From: Megamerina dolium
Taxonomy: Eukaryota; Arthropoda; Insecta; Diptera; Megamerinidae
DNA length: 64,000 nucleotides
Reading direction: 5' to 3'
Assembly (NCBI GenBank): GCA_963854835.1
Contig: OY978530.1
Location: forward strand, 29,367,195 to 29,431,194
Shown here piece by piece: positions 43,796-53,799 of this stretch. Every line of letters starts with the position of its first letter. Position 1 is the stretch's first letter. The position numbers and the translations under genes are program-made. The notes below the pieces were generated by a model that saw only the letters and a program-made list of their open reading frames with translations, was not told the DNA's origin and did not search any database.

Positions 43796-44224
43796 TGTAA
43801 CGAGTATCGATAGTTGATTACACATCACTATTGTGACTGACTCTATTGGCAGCATCGAAACGAATGTCAACAAAAAGAAATAAGCGATAACCAGAACAAG
43901 CCAACGAGAAAGGAAGAGAAGAATCTCGATAAAGGAAGATTCTGGGGTGTTGCCAACAGAGTATAAATAGAGCCAGTGTTGAGAATTGACAATCAATCTA
44001 ATTCAGAACGTGATTGCGAAAACATTGATACAGAGGCAAAAGTTGCAAGTACATTTAAGTGTTATAGTAAATAGTTGATTGTAAACAGTGTTGATTGTAA
44101 ATAGAGATTATTAAATAAATTGTTGCTGTATATAGTTGTATAAAATAAGTGTTGCAGTTATCATCCAGTGATCGAACAAGGTAATTCAAATAGAATTAAA
44201 CGTTCACAGAATAAAAACGTAACA
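43796..44224 (+). repeat. Solo LTR (gypsy G1), inner end of the left arm
   Basis: TGTAACG ... AACGTAACA with ATAT on both sides (43792-43795, 44225-44228). Its first half shares private bases with the right inner LTR (TACACATCAC, GACTCTATTGG). Its middle reads GAGAATTGACAATCAATC, unlike the other three arm LTRs. It carries the same 9-bp deletion as the left outer LTR. Confidence 0.92.
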
Positions 44225-44228
<4 letters not shown>

Positions 44229-44314
<86 letters not shown>

Positions 44315-44316
44315 TG

Positions 44317-44361
<45 letters not shown>
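44229..44361. repeat. (AT)n microsatellite at the loop edge
   Basis: About 130 bases of AT/TA dinucleotides with short interruptions (ACATATTGTTAT). It begins directly after the inner LTR and ends at a MITE. Confidence 0.97.
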
Positions 44362-44364
<3 letters not shown>

Positions 44365-44609
44365 CTCATTTGCTGCAAGACCGGCATAAATCAAAAAACG
44401 TGATTTTTGAGTTAATGCTGCAGAATTGTTCGTTATATCATACTTCATGTTGAGTGAAAAATTCATATGAATACCTCTTATATGCTCCGCTTGAGAAGAG
44501 AATTTTTTCCGTGTTTTCCGTGTACGGTTGGAGTCAGTTGAAAACTTCTAACGCGTTTTATGGAAAATCGATTTTTTTGACTTATGCCGGTCTTGCAGCA
44601 AATGAGCGA
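44362..44609. mobile_element. MITE with about 38-bp inverted repeats, TA flanks
   Basis: TCGCTCATTTGCTGCAAGAC at the left and its complement at the right. The ends match for about 38 bases with two or three differences. 248 bp long, flanked by TA. No coding capacity. Size, ends and target suit a Tc1/mariner-related MITE. Confidence 0.88.
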
Positions 44610-44627
44610 TATATATATATATATATA

Positions 44628-44784
44628 CAGTGAGCGACAAAAGTCTACATACGGCGACCATTTCGGCTATCTGACATGTCCAAAAGCATAATGAAAAGAA
44701 GTAAAGATGTAATTTTGTTTTAAATATGTTTTTATCATTACATACCAAAAATTATCTTATTTCATTAAAAACTTAACAAGTTAT
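44628..44784 (+). repeat. Tc1-like terminal sequence, solitary end
   Basis: TACAGTGAGCGACAAAAGTC starts like many Tc1-family inverted repeats (CAGT...ACAAAAGTC). No matching right end or transposase is near. The remainder to 44784 is AT-rich. Confidence 0.45.
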
Positions 44785-46360
44785 TGTAGTGTACATACAT
44801 GTACTATGCCACACTCATCGCACTACCCATGTCAATTAACAGTACATGCCAATGCACAAAAACAATGCATTGACCCACGTCAATTAAGGGGGTCTTCTAC
44901 CTTGTGGCTTCATTTTTGACACTGTTTTTTGAATATTAGTTATAGGAAAACTAAAAACGCAATCGAGGTGCGGTTTGTTGCATTCAACTTGTTTATTTAA
45001 ATACATTTAACACTAATTTTACTGAAAATTTACTGTCTTCGATTTGACCGTGACTTGACCTTGAAGTGTCCCTTGCAAAAAATGCATACACAAATGGTTG
45101 ACACGATTTAGCTCATGAAAATCGTCTGAAACAAAAAAACCAAAATGATTTAATTTTTTTATCACCTTGGCTATCGTTTGACAGATGGCATTTTCAAAAT
45201 TTGAAAATTTCGCAGAACAGGCAACTTTAAAAAAAAAAATTTTTTTTTTAATGTTTTCGGGGTTAAAAACATCTGTAAAAATTGTTTTAATAAAAAAAAT
45301 CTAAAAAGTATCTGTCAGACGATAGCCACATGTTTTTCACAAATTTTGATATATAATTTCAATCAATCAATCAATTAGTTTTCGAGATATCATGTCAACC
45401 AGTTACAAAAACGCAACTTTTGGGAAATCGCATTTAAAGATATTCATGTATATAACAAGCGGGATGTTTCCGATGTTAAATTTTCTTTCAAACTGAATGG
45501 ACCGAAAATTTTATCATGCATAACAGAGATTACATAGATACAGATACATCAGGTATTCGATAGAACGTTAGATAACTTTAGAAAAACGCGATGGGCCAGC
45601 TTTTAGGTGGTCGCGAAGAGCGCTGCGATAAGAGCACGCGTAACTGTCTTCGACGGCTCGGAAAAACTCTAAATAATAAGATTTCAGTTATATCCTTTTA
45701 AGGGTATATTCCTAACACCTTCTGGGTTGGAAAATTGAAAAAAAAAAATCGAATTTTTTGAACCAACAAGGTAGAAGACCCCCTTAACGTTAATGCACCA
45801 AGCAATGCACCGCATTGATCGACTCATTGTCGCCAGCAACGCGCTGCGTTACTTGACACTGTGTATTTCGCTGCATTCGCAAGCACCAAGCAGCACATGC
45901 CGTTGCAAGAATGCGAACGAACTATAATTAGGTCAACATTGACTAATGCAATGGAATGTGCTTACATTTGAATATCATACAATAATATTAAATACCCAAA
46001 ATTTTGGAAGAGTCAGCTAATTTTGATTGGCTGACTATGACAGCATGGAAATGCTGGAGGCGGAGCATTGTTGACTTTCCAACAACTTATTTCGTATAAA
46101 TACCGCTAAAATTTTATAATAAGATCAGGATTAAGTTGGATCGCAAACCACCTTGTGTTTTAATTTATTCTCATTTCGGCTTTTAAGCCTATGAGCAGCT
46201 ACGGCAAGTAGCTTGATAAACATTTCTTGCCTGCGCATTCGTTAGTAGGTCTTAGAAACGGAGACGCACCGAGGTAGGAGGTCAGTCTGTGACCTTTTCG
46301 AGCATTTTTCTAGTTTGCTGCTACATATGTGTATGCGCAATACAAAGTAATATTATTACA
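44785..46360 (+). repeat. 5' LTR of an mdg1/412-like element, split by a TTAA MITE
   Basis: The end ...TATTATTACA is followed directly by a primer site at 46361. The start TGTAGTGTACATAC is chosen by the TG...CA rule and is less certain. GTATAAATACCGC at about 46098 is a TATA-like motif. Without the MITE the LTR is about 680 bp. Confidence 0.6.
44888..45783. mobile_element. Non-autonomous element flanked by TTAA
   Basis: 896 bp, ends GGGGGTCTTCTACCTTGT and the exact complement, with TTAA on both sides (44884-44887, 45784-45787). No open frame of note. TTAA targets are typical of piggyBac elements, although their ends usually begin CCC. The family is therefore uncertain. Confidence 0.8.
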
Positions 46361-46373
46361 TGGCGATCCTGCC
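46361..46373 (+). other. Primer binding site, mdg1/412-like
   Basis: TGGCGATCCTGCC directly after the LTR end. It begins with the universal TGG and resembles sites complementary to tRNA-Arg used by mdg1/412-type elements. Confidence 0.55.
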
Positions 46374-46432
46374 TAAACGACCACTAAGTCAAATACCTAC
46401 CAATTGCATTGTCAAATTCATGATTTTTCCAA

Positions 46433-46942
46433 TTGAGCCAACTACAAATTAATCAATCATCAATGGAAAGAAGAACAACAATAGAGATCGAACCATACAT
46501 TCCTACCGGTGCAACTCCTAATCAACCAATCTACGTGCCGACACCGAAGACAGCGGGTCCAAAGAGGATCTCAATAGAAGAATACAGGAGACGCAACGCC
46601 TCAAAACCAAAAGAAAACAGCTTCGTAGAAAGTCAACCACTACACCAACGGAAACAGAATAAACGAGCGGGAAGACAAGTGAAAGGAAGAAGACGCAAAG
46701 CAGAATTATACAGACAACTGCAGCTGGCAACAACTTCACAGCAGATCAAAGATATACTAACACAAATAAACATTATTAATAAAATAAGAAAAAAAAAAAA
46801 AAAAAATTATTACATGCATAATAAAAACTGCATAGATTGTAAAAAATATAACCTTAACATTAACACATATATCAAAAATAAAAATATTATTATATTGTAC
46901 GATAGTAGAAACTTTAAATTAAGATATGTACCATATCAGTAG
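46433..46942 (+). CDS. Leader ORF of the mdg1/412-like element
   Basis: An ATG-started frame (46460 is the next ATG) with a conserved-looking core KRISIEEYRRRNASKPK and basic KRAGRQVKGRRRKAELYRQL. mdg1/412-type elements carry a small basic ORF between LTR and gag of this kind. The end is lysine and asparagine rich and may be read-through of noncoding sequence. The function is not known to me. Confidence 0.6.
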   Translation: MSQLQINQSSMERRTTIEIEPYIPTGATPNQPIYVPTPKTAGPKRISIEEYRRRNASKPKENSFVESQPLHQRKQNKRAGRQVKGRRRKAELYRQLQLATTSQQIKDILTQINIINKIRKKKKKNYYMHNKNCIDCKKYNLNINTYIKNKNIIILYDSRNFKLRYVPYQ

Positions 46943-47313
46943 TGCCCAACTACTGAATCAGCAAAGAAAATCATAGAATCCATAAATAAAAATTAGTATT
47001 TAAATATATATCATTCATTTTTCATTCAATAATAACATGAAAATTTAAAATGGGCATTTGGAAAAAAAATTATCACTGCCATACCAATTGTATTCACAGG
47101 GTATGAAGTCAAAGATAATACCTTAGAAAATAAAATTGAAGCAAATAAAATTGAAACAAATAATGTCATTAATAACAAAAATTATAGCAAAGACTACATC
47201 GAAATATTTCTAGGATCAATCTTAATAATAATTATCATTTTAAACACTGCAAAACTAATTTTAAAATAAATAAAACGGAACGAATTTAAAACAAAAATTT
47301 ATATTAAAATAAT

Positions 47314-47946
47314 ATGGAACAATGGCAAAAGTTCCATGAACAATTGCTAAACGAAAAAGAAGAATTTAATAAAGCACACAAATGCATAAATAAATCAGTA
47401 AAAGTCAAACAAGACACGTTACATAAACATTTGAGAACATTATTTAATTCATTGGAAACCATAAGGTCCAAAATAAATGCGTATAAAGACAAATTAACAA
47501 TAGAACACAGCGAAACATCTCTGCACATATTTTGGCAGCTTCGGGATAAATTAATCATAGCCTTGACAAAATACGACATCGACATAGAAATACCTCATTC
47601 AATAGTCAATCATATTGAATACCCATTTGAAAATTTGAGTACCAGCCTCAACCAAACAGAACCAACAATGACCGATTTCAATCTAGAAATAGCAACAAAA
47701 GCTATACCCAGCTTTTCGGGAAATCACAGAGAATTAAACTCTTTCCTCAAAATCATTGAAATTGTTTACAATGGCTTAAACACAACAGGCCAAATTGCGT
47801 TAATAGACTTCATAATCTTCGTAAAATTATCGCAGACAGTAAGGACAAATGTCACGGCAATAAAAGCGCCATCAACATTCACAGAATTAAAGAATTCACT
47901 ACAAAGCAAATATAAAAGCACAGTGACACTCACGCAAGTCAGCTAG
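47314..47946 (+). pseudogene. mdg1/412-like Gag N-terminal part
   Basis: 210 codons. The C-terminal half has AIPSFSGNHRELNSFLKIIE and FTELKNSLQSKYKS, as in capsid domains of 412, mdg1 and blood. The N-terminal half is a charged coiled-coil-like region. The reading frame stops 35 bases before the inner LTR of the right arm, where the rest of the element is lost. Confidence 0.8.
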
Positions 47947-47981
47947 CCAATATAACGCAGAGAAATTCAAGTATAACATAT

Positions 47982-48419
47982 TGTTACGTTTTTATTCTGT
48001 GAGCGTTTAATTCTATTTGAATTACCTTGTTCGATCACTGGATTCTGTTAATGATAACTGCAACACTTATTTTATACAACTATATACAGCAACAATTTAT
48101 TTAATAATCTCTATTTACAATCAACACTGTTTACAATCAACTATTTACTATAACACTTAAATGTACTTGCAACTTTTGCCTCTGTATCAATGTTTTCGCA
48201 ATCACGTTCGGAATTAAATTTATTTTTTCTTCTCAACACTGGCTCTATTTATACTCTGTTGGCAACACCCCAGAATCTTCCTTTATCGAGATTCTTCTCT
48301 TCCTTTCTCGTTGGCTTGTTCTGGTTATCGCTTATTTCTTTTTGTTGACATTCGTTTCGATGCTGCCAATAGAGTCAGTCACAATAGTGATGTGTAATCA
48401 ACTATCGATACTCGTTACA
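47982..48419 (-). repeat. Hybrid LTR (gypsy G1), inner end of the right arm
   Basis: Flanked by ATAT. In LTR sense its first half carries the private bases of the left inner LTR. Its second half has the AAGAAAAAATAAATTTAATT stretch and the nine bases found in the right outer LTR. It therefore looks recombinant, with the switch near 48231. Confidence 0.9.
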
Positions 48420-48423
48420 ATAT

Positions 48424-50690
48424 CTACATTGTCTACTTTTATTAAGTGGTTTAATAGACTACATTAAAATTAAAGGTGTTTTTTGGAATTTGGCCTGTTT
48501 TAGGTGGTTAGTTGGACCACTTCCGAAAAGAATTATCGGAATTACTTCGAAAGTTTATGGCCTGTCGAAAAATGGCGCCATCTTTATAATAGATGAGGCT
48601 TCACAGCCGGTGCTGACAGTAAACATTTCAGCTGCGTACGCCACCATTTGTAACCGCTACGCAGCTAGCGTGAGTGTTTTAATATCTTCAATGTTACAAA
48701 ATCGGAAAGGTGAGTGTAAGTGAAATTGGATGCTGAACAAGAATATAATATTCGTTTTTCCATATTTTTATCGGTTTATTGAGAAATCAGTGAAAAGTCG
48801 GAAAAAGTGTAAGTGGGGCAAAAATAGTTATTTTTTGTTTGTATTGTTTTTCGTTTTTAGACAAAATGGTGCGAAATTACAAGCTAAAGAAGCAGCCGAT
48901 CGACAAAGAATCCTTGGGGAATGCCATTGCGGCCATCAGAAGAGGCATAACAGTGAAAAAGGCGGCCAAACATTTTAAATTAAATATTGAGACGAACGCA
49001 CGTCAATCGGTCAGCTGATGAGGAAAGAGGAGAGAGACAACATAAAAAAATAAACGAAACACAATTAAAGAAAGCGATTCTCGCCATGGAAAAAGGAACC
49101 ACCACCGCAAAAGCTGCCGAAATCTTCAAATTGAATTTCCAGACGTTGAGAAACAACATTAACCGTCCAATGCCGACAAAATATCGAACTCAAGTAATTT
49201 TCTTAAGCATTGTGTTGTTCCGTAGGTTTTCAACGCACATCAAGAAGCGGCATTAATAAATTATTTGTTGAAATCAAGTGCCATATATTACGGCCTGTCA
49301 ACAAGAGACGTGCGAAATTTGGCAGCAGGTTTTTCTGAAAAATTGGAAATCGATGTGCCGGATAATTGGAGAAACGAAAAAATGGCAGGCAAATATTGGT
49401 TTTTGTCATTCATGAAACGCCATCCGAACTTGTCGCTTCGCAAGCCACAAGCAACGAGCTTGGGCCGTCCGACGAGCTTCAATCGACACAACGTCGGGCA
49501 TTTTTATCAAAATTTGGGTAAAGTTATGGACGAGTTGAAAATACAACCACAACATATATGGAATATGGATGAATCCGGCGTCACCACTGTTCACACGCCG
49601 GAGCGTGTGGTTGCGCAATGCGGAACCAAATAAATTGGCAAAATGACATCGTCCGAACGAGGTCTACTTGTCACGATTGCAGTTGCCGTAAGTGCCACTG
49701 ATGCCGCAATTCCGCCATTCATTGTTTTTCCGCGTGTTCGTTTTCATCCACGTTTTTTAAATGGAGCGCCGTATGGTTCAGCAGCCACAGCAAATCATCC
49801 AGGATGGATGAACGCTGATTGTTTTTTATTACTCTTGGAACATTTCCAATCGTGCGTTGGTTCATCGAAAGAACAGCCCGGATTGTTATTGTTAGACAAC
49901 CATGAATCTCATCTCTCAATCGCGATGAATTTCTGCGTCGAGTATGGCATTCATGTCGTCTCATTCCCGCCGCATTGCACGTACAAACTTCAACCGCTAG
50001 ACCGCAGTGTCAATGGTTCGTGCGATACGTGCATGCGAAATCATCCCGCCAGAACAATTACAATCAATGAAATTGCGGCGATATTGCATGAGCCATTCAA
50101 ACAAGCTGTCACACCAGCAAACATCGAAACTGGGTTCGAATGCACTGGCATTTATTCATTTAATGACAACAAATTCACAGATTTGGATTTCATGCCAGCC
50201 AGTGTAACAGATTGCCCAATGCCTGAATCAAATGCAGAAGAAAATGAAGAAGAATCCATTTCCGAACAAGAAGTTGCTGCGTACGTCGAATTGGATGACA
50301 CAATGGCAAAGAATGCCGTACAAAGCGATTTAACGCAGCTTTTTGAGGCAGATTTGAGCACGACGATTGAGTCTGTAATGCCATTACCATCAGCGCCGCC
50401 AAGAAAACAGACGAATCGCGGGAGAAAGCGACGATCAACGGCGATCTTGACAGCAGGAGACAGCTGCCGAAAAAAGAAATGTCAAGAAAATATTATACAA
50501 CAAGAATATAAATATATATGGTATACAAAATAAATATAAACACATATATCAACGACTCCACAACTATCAACAATTCTTCACAAAGCACAAATAAACATAA
50601 ACAATTACAACTATATTACGTATGAAACAACAACGAAAACCAAGAAATAAAATCGATAATCAGCTACTAACCTAATGAAGAATAAATATT
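48424..50690 (+). mobile_element. pogo/Tigger-like transposon, right arm
   Basis: Lies between the hybrid LTR and the older G1b LTR. A possible 5' untranslated intron (GT at 48710, AG at 48860) precedes the first coding ATG. About 150 bp of A-rich 3' sequence follows the transposase stop. Confidence 0.8.
48866..50533 (+). pseudogene. pogo/Tigger-like transposase with pipsqueak HTH motifs
   Basis: The start ATG 48866 gives KESLGNAIAAIRRGITVKKA (first psq-type HTH). After a frameshift near 48985 a second one reads KAILAMEKGTTTAKAAEIF. A 32-bp GT...AG segment (49194-49225) separates this from FNAHQEAALINYLLKSS. Its removal restores the frame, so it may be a very short intron. The catalytic domain has WNMDESGV, LLLDNHESH and YKLQPLDRSV, the three aspartates of the DDE_1 type. 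An in-frame TAA at 49631-49633 interrupts it. The C-terminus is acidic, then basic (NRGRKRRST). Confidence 0.88.
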
Positions 50691-51496
50691 GTTATGTTTT
50701 TATTTTGTAATCGCTTAAATCTATTCGAATCATCCCTGTTCGACACTGGATTCCGTCAATAATAATTGCAATAGTTATTTTGTACTAACTATGTCGTAGC
50801 CGGTGCTCAGTGGTTAGTGTGTTCGCCTTCTGATCTGTAGGTCGGTGGTTCAATCCCCGGCTGATGCTTAACAAATTTAATATCGATAAGATTTTTCTTT
50901 CGAACGGTACCCACCTGTCGGCAAGCAATTGGCAATTCTTCCGACAGTAACAACTTGCCATGAAAAAGCTTCTTAAAGAACTCTGTGACAAAGCTCAGAA
51001 AAAGTGATGTCACAAGTGCTCTGCCGTTCGGAACCGGCTAAAATAAGTAGGTCCCTTCTAATATTGTCCAAAATTTAAGACGCACAATAGTAATGGAAGA
51101 GAAGCTCGGCCAATGAGCCCTTTGGGGCTTTATGTGGCCACATATTTATTTATTTTTATGTCCAAAACAATTTATTTAATCAATACTTCTATTTACAATC
51201 ACTCTTTAATCTTCTTGCAACTTTCGCCTCTAATACTCTATAAATGTTTGCACGATTACTTTCGCAATTGAACTGATTCATTTGTCAACAACCTGACCTT
51301 ATTTATATTCTGTGGCAACACTTCACAATCTTCCTTTATAGTAATCGAGTTTATTCTCTTTCTTTCTCATTGGCTTGTTCTGGATATCGCGTAATTCTTT
51401 TTGTTGACATTCGCTTCGATGCTGCCAATATTCGTGTCATTCACAATAGTGTCAGTCACGATAGTGATGAGTAACCAACCATCGATACTCGTTACA
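50691..51496 (-). repeat. 3' LTR of gypsy G1b with nested SINE, right arm
   Basis: Mirror of 40719-41524. On the plus strand it starts TGTTATGTTTTTATTTTG and ends CTCGTTACA, next to the complement of the purine tract. Confidence 0.88.
50793..51143 (+). repeat. tRNA-derived SINE, copy f, right arm
   Basis: Mirror of copy e. Box B GGTTCAATCCCC near 50848, tail TTTGGGGCTTTATGTGGCCA near 51121-51140. Box A is slightly altered (CCGGTGCTCAGTGG). Confidence 0.9.
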
Positions 51497-51518
51497 TTGC
51501 CCTCCTCTTAACAAGTTT

Positions 51519-51818
51519 TTATACTTCCCCCCGATATGGAGCAAGTCGCTCCAAGTGCACTACTTTAAACTTTGCTCTTTTATTCCAGGCATGTTGAATA
51601 CGATACACTACGTCATTTATCTTTGCTATAATCTCATATGGTCCTTCCCAATGAATCTGTAGTTTAGGAGACAGGCCTTTCTTGCGTTGTGGATTATGAA
51701 GCATTACAACCTCTCCTTCAGAGAACCCTTTTGAATTTGCTTTCAAGTCATACCTGGCCTTCATCTTATCGCCTATCATATGCCATAGTTCTCTGATGAA
51801 CTCGCGTACTTCATCCAA
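51519..51818 (-). pseudogene. Gypsy G1b Pol C-terminus, right arm
   Basis: Mirror of 40397-40696 with identical translation. Confidence 0.9.
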
Positions 51819-51894
51819 CTGTTCCCGCTTTCGCTTGTGTAAAATTGTAAATCTATAACCACCAGAAATGGTCCAGCTATGTCCATAGCAATTC

Positions 51895-52315
51895 GTTAAA
51901 ATAGAGCGCCTACAGTGTGTTGATATATTTTCCCTCGACTTTTCTTAGCGGGACCTTTGGCAATTGCACATTGTTCACACTTTAGAATGCAATCAGCGAC
52001 AAGATCACGGCATCCAACCCAATAAAATCGTTTCTTTATTTTCTCGACGGTTTTGGTGATGCCCAAATGCCCTTAAGTGGAAGCATTGTGATACTCAGCT
52101 ATCACTTGTTTCAATCTTCTCTTGGGTACCACTAGTATATCATTAGTGAATTTTCCATCTTCACTTTCCCATGCTCGAAATAGACATCCATCTTTCAAGT
52201 GCAGTCTTTGCCACTGCGCACAGTATGCCTTTGCTATTGGACTCTCACTAGCCATTTCTTTACGAAATCTGGGTCGTTCATGATTTTCTCGCACTCGTTC
52301 GTAATCGGCAGCATG
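51895..52315 (-). pseudogene. Gypsy G1b integrase zinc region, right arm
   Basis: Mirror of 39900-40320, with the same stops and the same deletion of the integrase core. Confidence 0.87.
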
Positions 52316-52324
52316 GCAAGCTAC

Positions 52325-52734
52325 AGCAGATCCATCTATGGTGGAAATATAGCCAGAAAAACAGGCTTTCTAACGCACATTTCAGTTTTGCTCGCTAGAG
52401 CCGAAAATGTCTTACTCGACTATCTTTGCCCCACTCTCGCCTATTTATTGTATTTGTAATAGAAAAGTGGATAAGGTAAACCAACCAAGCCGAACACCCC
52501 AGTGTCGGTGAATTTATTTGTTCATAGCATAAGTAGTGCGTTATTCGGTTCTGCTCCCACGACGAGAGTTTTTCTGCGTCCCTCTTGTTTCGACCCTGGT
52601 AGACTAAGCGTTCATCCCAGCTGGAAACAAAAGCAAGTCTTACAATGGTGCCCGAGCAGGGACTCTCTTCTTCAAAAAACACTACGGAGGAAACCACACC
52701 GATGACCGAATTACCATATTCAACCAGGTTGGGG
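52325..52734 (+). repeat. LTR end plus tRNA-Lys-like primer site, right arm
   Basis: The plus strand reads AAAAGCAAGTCTTACA, A, then TGGTGCCCGAGCAGGGACTC. The order LTR end followed by primer site defines plus orientation. Only the 5' end of that element survives before a truncated G1b LTR. Confidence 0.65.
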
Positions 52735-53021
52735 TGGATTTACGCACTTTCGCCTCTAATATTCTATAAATGTTTGCACGATTACTTTCGCAATTGAACT
52801 GTTTCATTTGTCAACAACCTGGCCTTATTTATATTCTGTGACAACACTTCACAATCTTCCTTTATCGTAATCGAGTTTATTCTCTTTTTTCTCGTTGGCT
52901 TGTTCTGGATATCGCCTATTTCTTTTTGTTGACATTCGCTTCGATGCTGCCAATATTCGTGTCATTCACAATAGTGTCAGTCACAATAGTAATGGGTAAC
53001 CAACCATCGATACTCGTTACA
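52735..53021 (-). repeat. Truncated G1b LTR, right arm
   Basis: Mirror of 39194-39480, ending next to the complement of the purine tract (TTGCCCTCCTCTTAA). Confidence 0.85.
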
Positions 53022-53028
53022 TTGCCCT

Positions 53029-53328
53029 CCTCTTAACCTACTAGAATTATTGAAATTAAAACCTGGTACAAGAAGATTTCTGCCTCTACCCGACCTACAG
53101 AATTGAAGCTTTTCAAGTACGCTGGACTCTGCGAGTGGATAAGTCTGTATAAGAAGATGCAATTTATAGCATCAAGATAATTGAAAAATCAACACCAAGA
53201 ATTTTTCCACTATAGGCCGAGACATGATCAAACTTTTTTAAACCGAAAATGTAACGAATAGCATTATTGAATGTTACACGTAATTTGTGCAAGGACCTAG
53301 AGTCCAGCTTACTGTAAACAACATCAGA
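53029..53328 (-). pseudogene. LINE C-terminus (jockey-like), right arm
   Basis: Mirror of 38887-39186. It lies on the same strand as the LINE at 59255-61300 on the other side of the intact gypsy. That LINE lacks exactly this kind of C-terminus. Confidence 0.75.
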
Positions 53329-53332
53329 ATAT

Positions 53333-53770
53333 TGTAACGAGTATCGATAGTTGATTACTCATCACTATTGTGACTGACACTATTGGCAGCATCGAAACGA
53401 ATGTCAACAAATAGAAATAAGCGATAACCAGAACAAGCCAACGAGAAAGGAAGAGAAGAATCTCGATAACGGAAGATTCTGGGGTGTTGCCAACAGAGTA
53501 TAAATAGAGCCAGTGTTGAGAAGAAAAAATAAATTTAATTCCGAACGTGATTGCGAAAACATTGATACAGAGGCAAAAGTTGCAAGTACATTTAAGTGTT
53601 ATAGTAAATAGTTGATTGTAAACAGTGTTGATTGTAAATAGAGATTATTAAATAAATTGTTGCTGTATATAGTTGTATAAAATAAGTGTTGCAGTTATCA
53701 TTAACAGAATCCAGTGATCGAACAAGGTAATTCAAATAGAATTAAACGTTCACAGAATAAAAACGTAACA
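53333..53770 (+). repeat. 5' LTR of the nearly intact gypsy G1, also the outer end of the right arm
   Basis: 438 bp, TGTAACGAGT ... AACGTAACA, preceded by ATAT (53329-53332). GTATAAATAGAGCC near 53500 is a TATA-type promoter and AATAAA motifs lie downstream. It differs from the 3' LTR at a handful of bases, for example AAGAAAAAATAAATTTAATT here versus AAGGAAAATCAATCTGCTT. Confidence 0.95.
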
Positions 53771-53772
53771 AT

Positions 53773-53790
53773 TGGTGTCAGAAGTGGGAT
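53773..53790 (+). other. Primer binding site, tRNA-Leu type
   Basis: TGGTGTCAGAAGTGGGATT is complementary to the 3' end of an insect leucine tRNA (…CCCACTTCTGACA plus CCA), from memory of that tRNA. It lies two bases after the LTR. Confidence 0.8.
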
Positions 53791-53799
53791 TCTGTAAAG

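Larger units (their letters stand above)
38454..44224 (+). repeat. Left arm of a giant inverted repeat
   Basis: Every feature here has a mirror partner at coordinate 92215 minus its own. All open frames compared across the arms (for example 41682-42572 and 49643-50533) give identical proteins. Exact mirroring holds from the outer LTR, except for a 9-bp deletion that shifts 38454-38515, to about 43984 inside the inner LTR. Beyond that the two inner LTRs differ. Confidence 0.95.
47982..53770 (-). repeat. Right arm of the giant inverted repeat
   Basis: Reverse complement of 38454-44224, with axis at about 46107. The loop between the arms is 3.76 kb. See the left arm for the tests made. Confidence 0.95.

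Noticed and set aside
48490..48723. 77-codon frame upstream of the pogo-like transposase, and its mirror at 43492-43725
   Set aside because: It overlaps the probable untranslated exon and a splice-donor-like site, and I see no domain. It is open in both arms only because the arms are copies.
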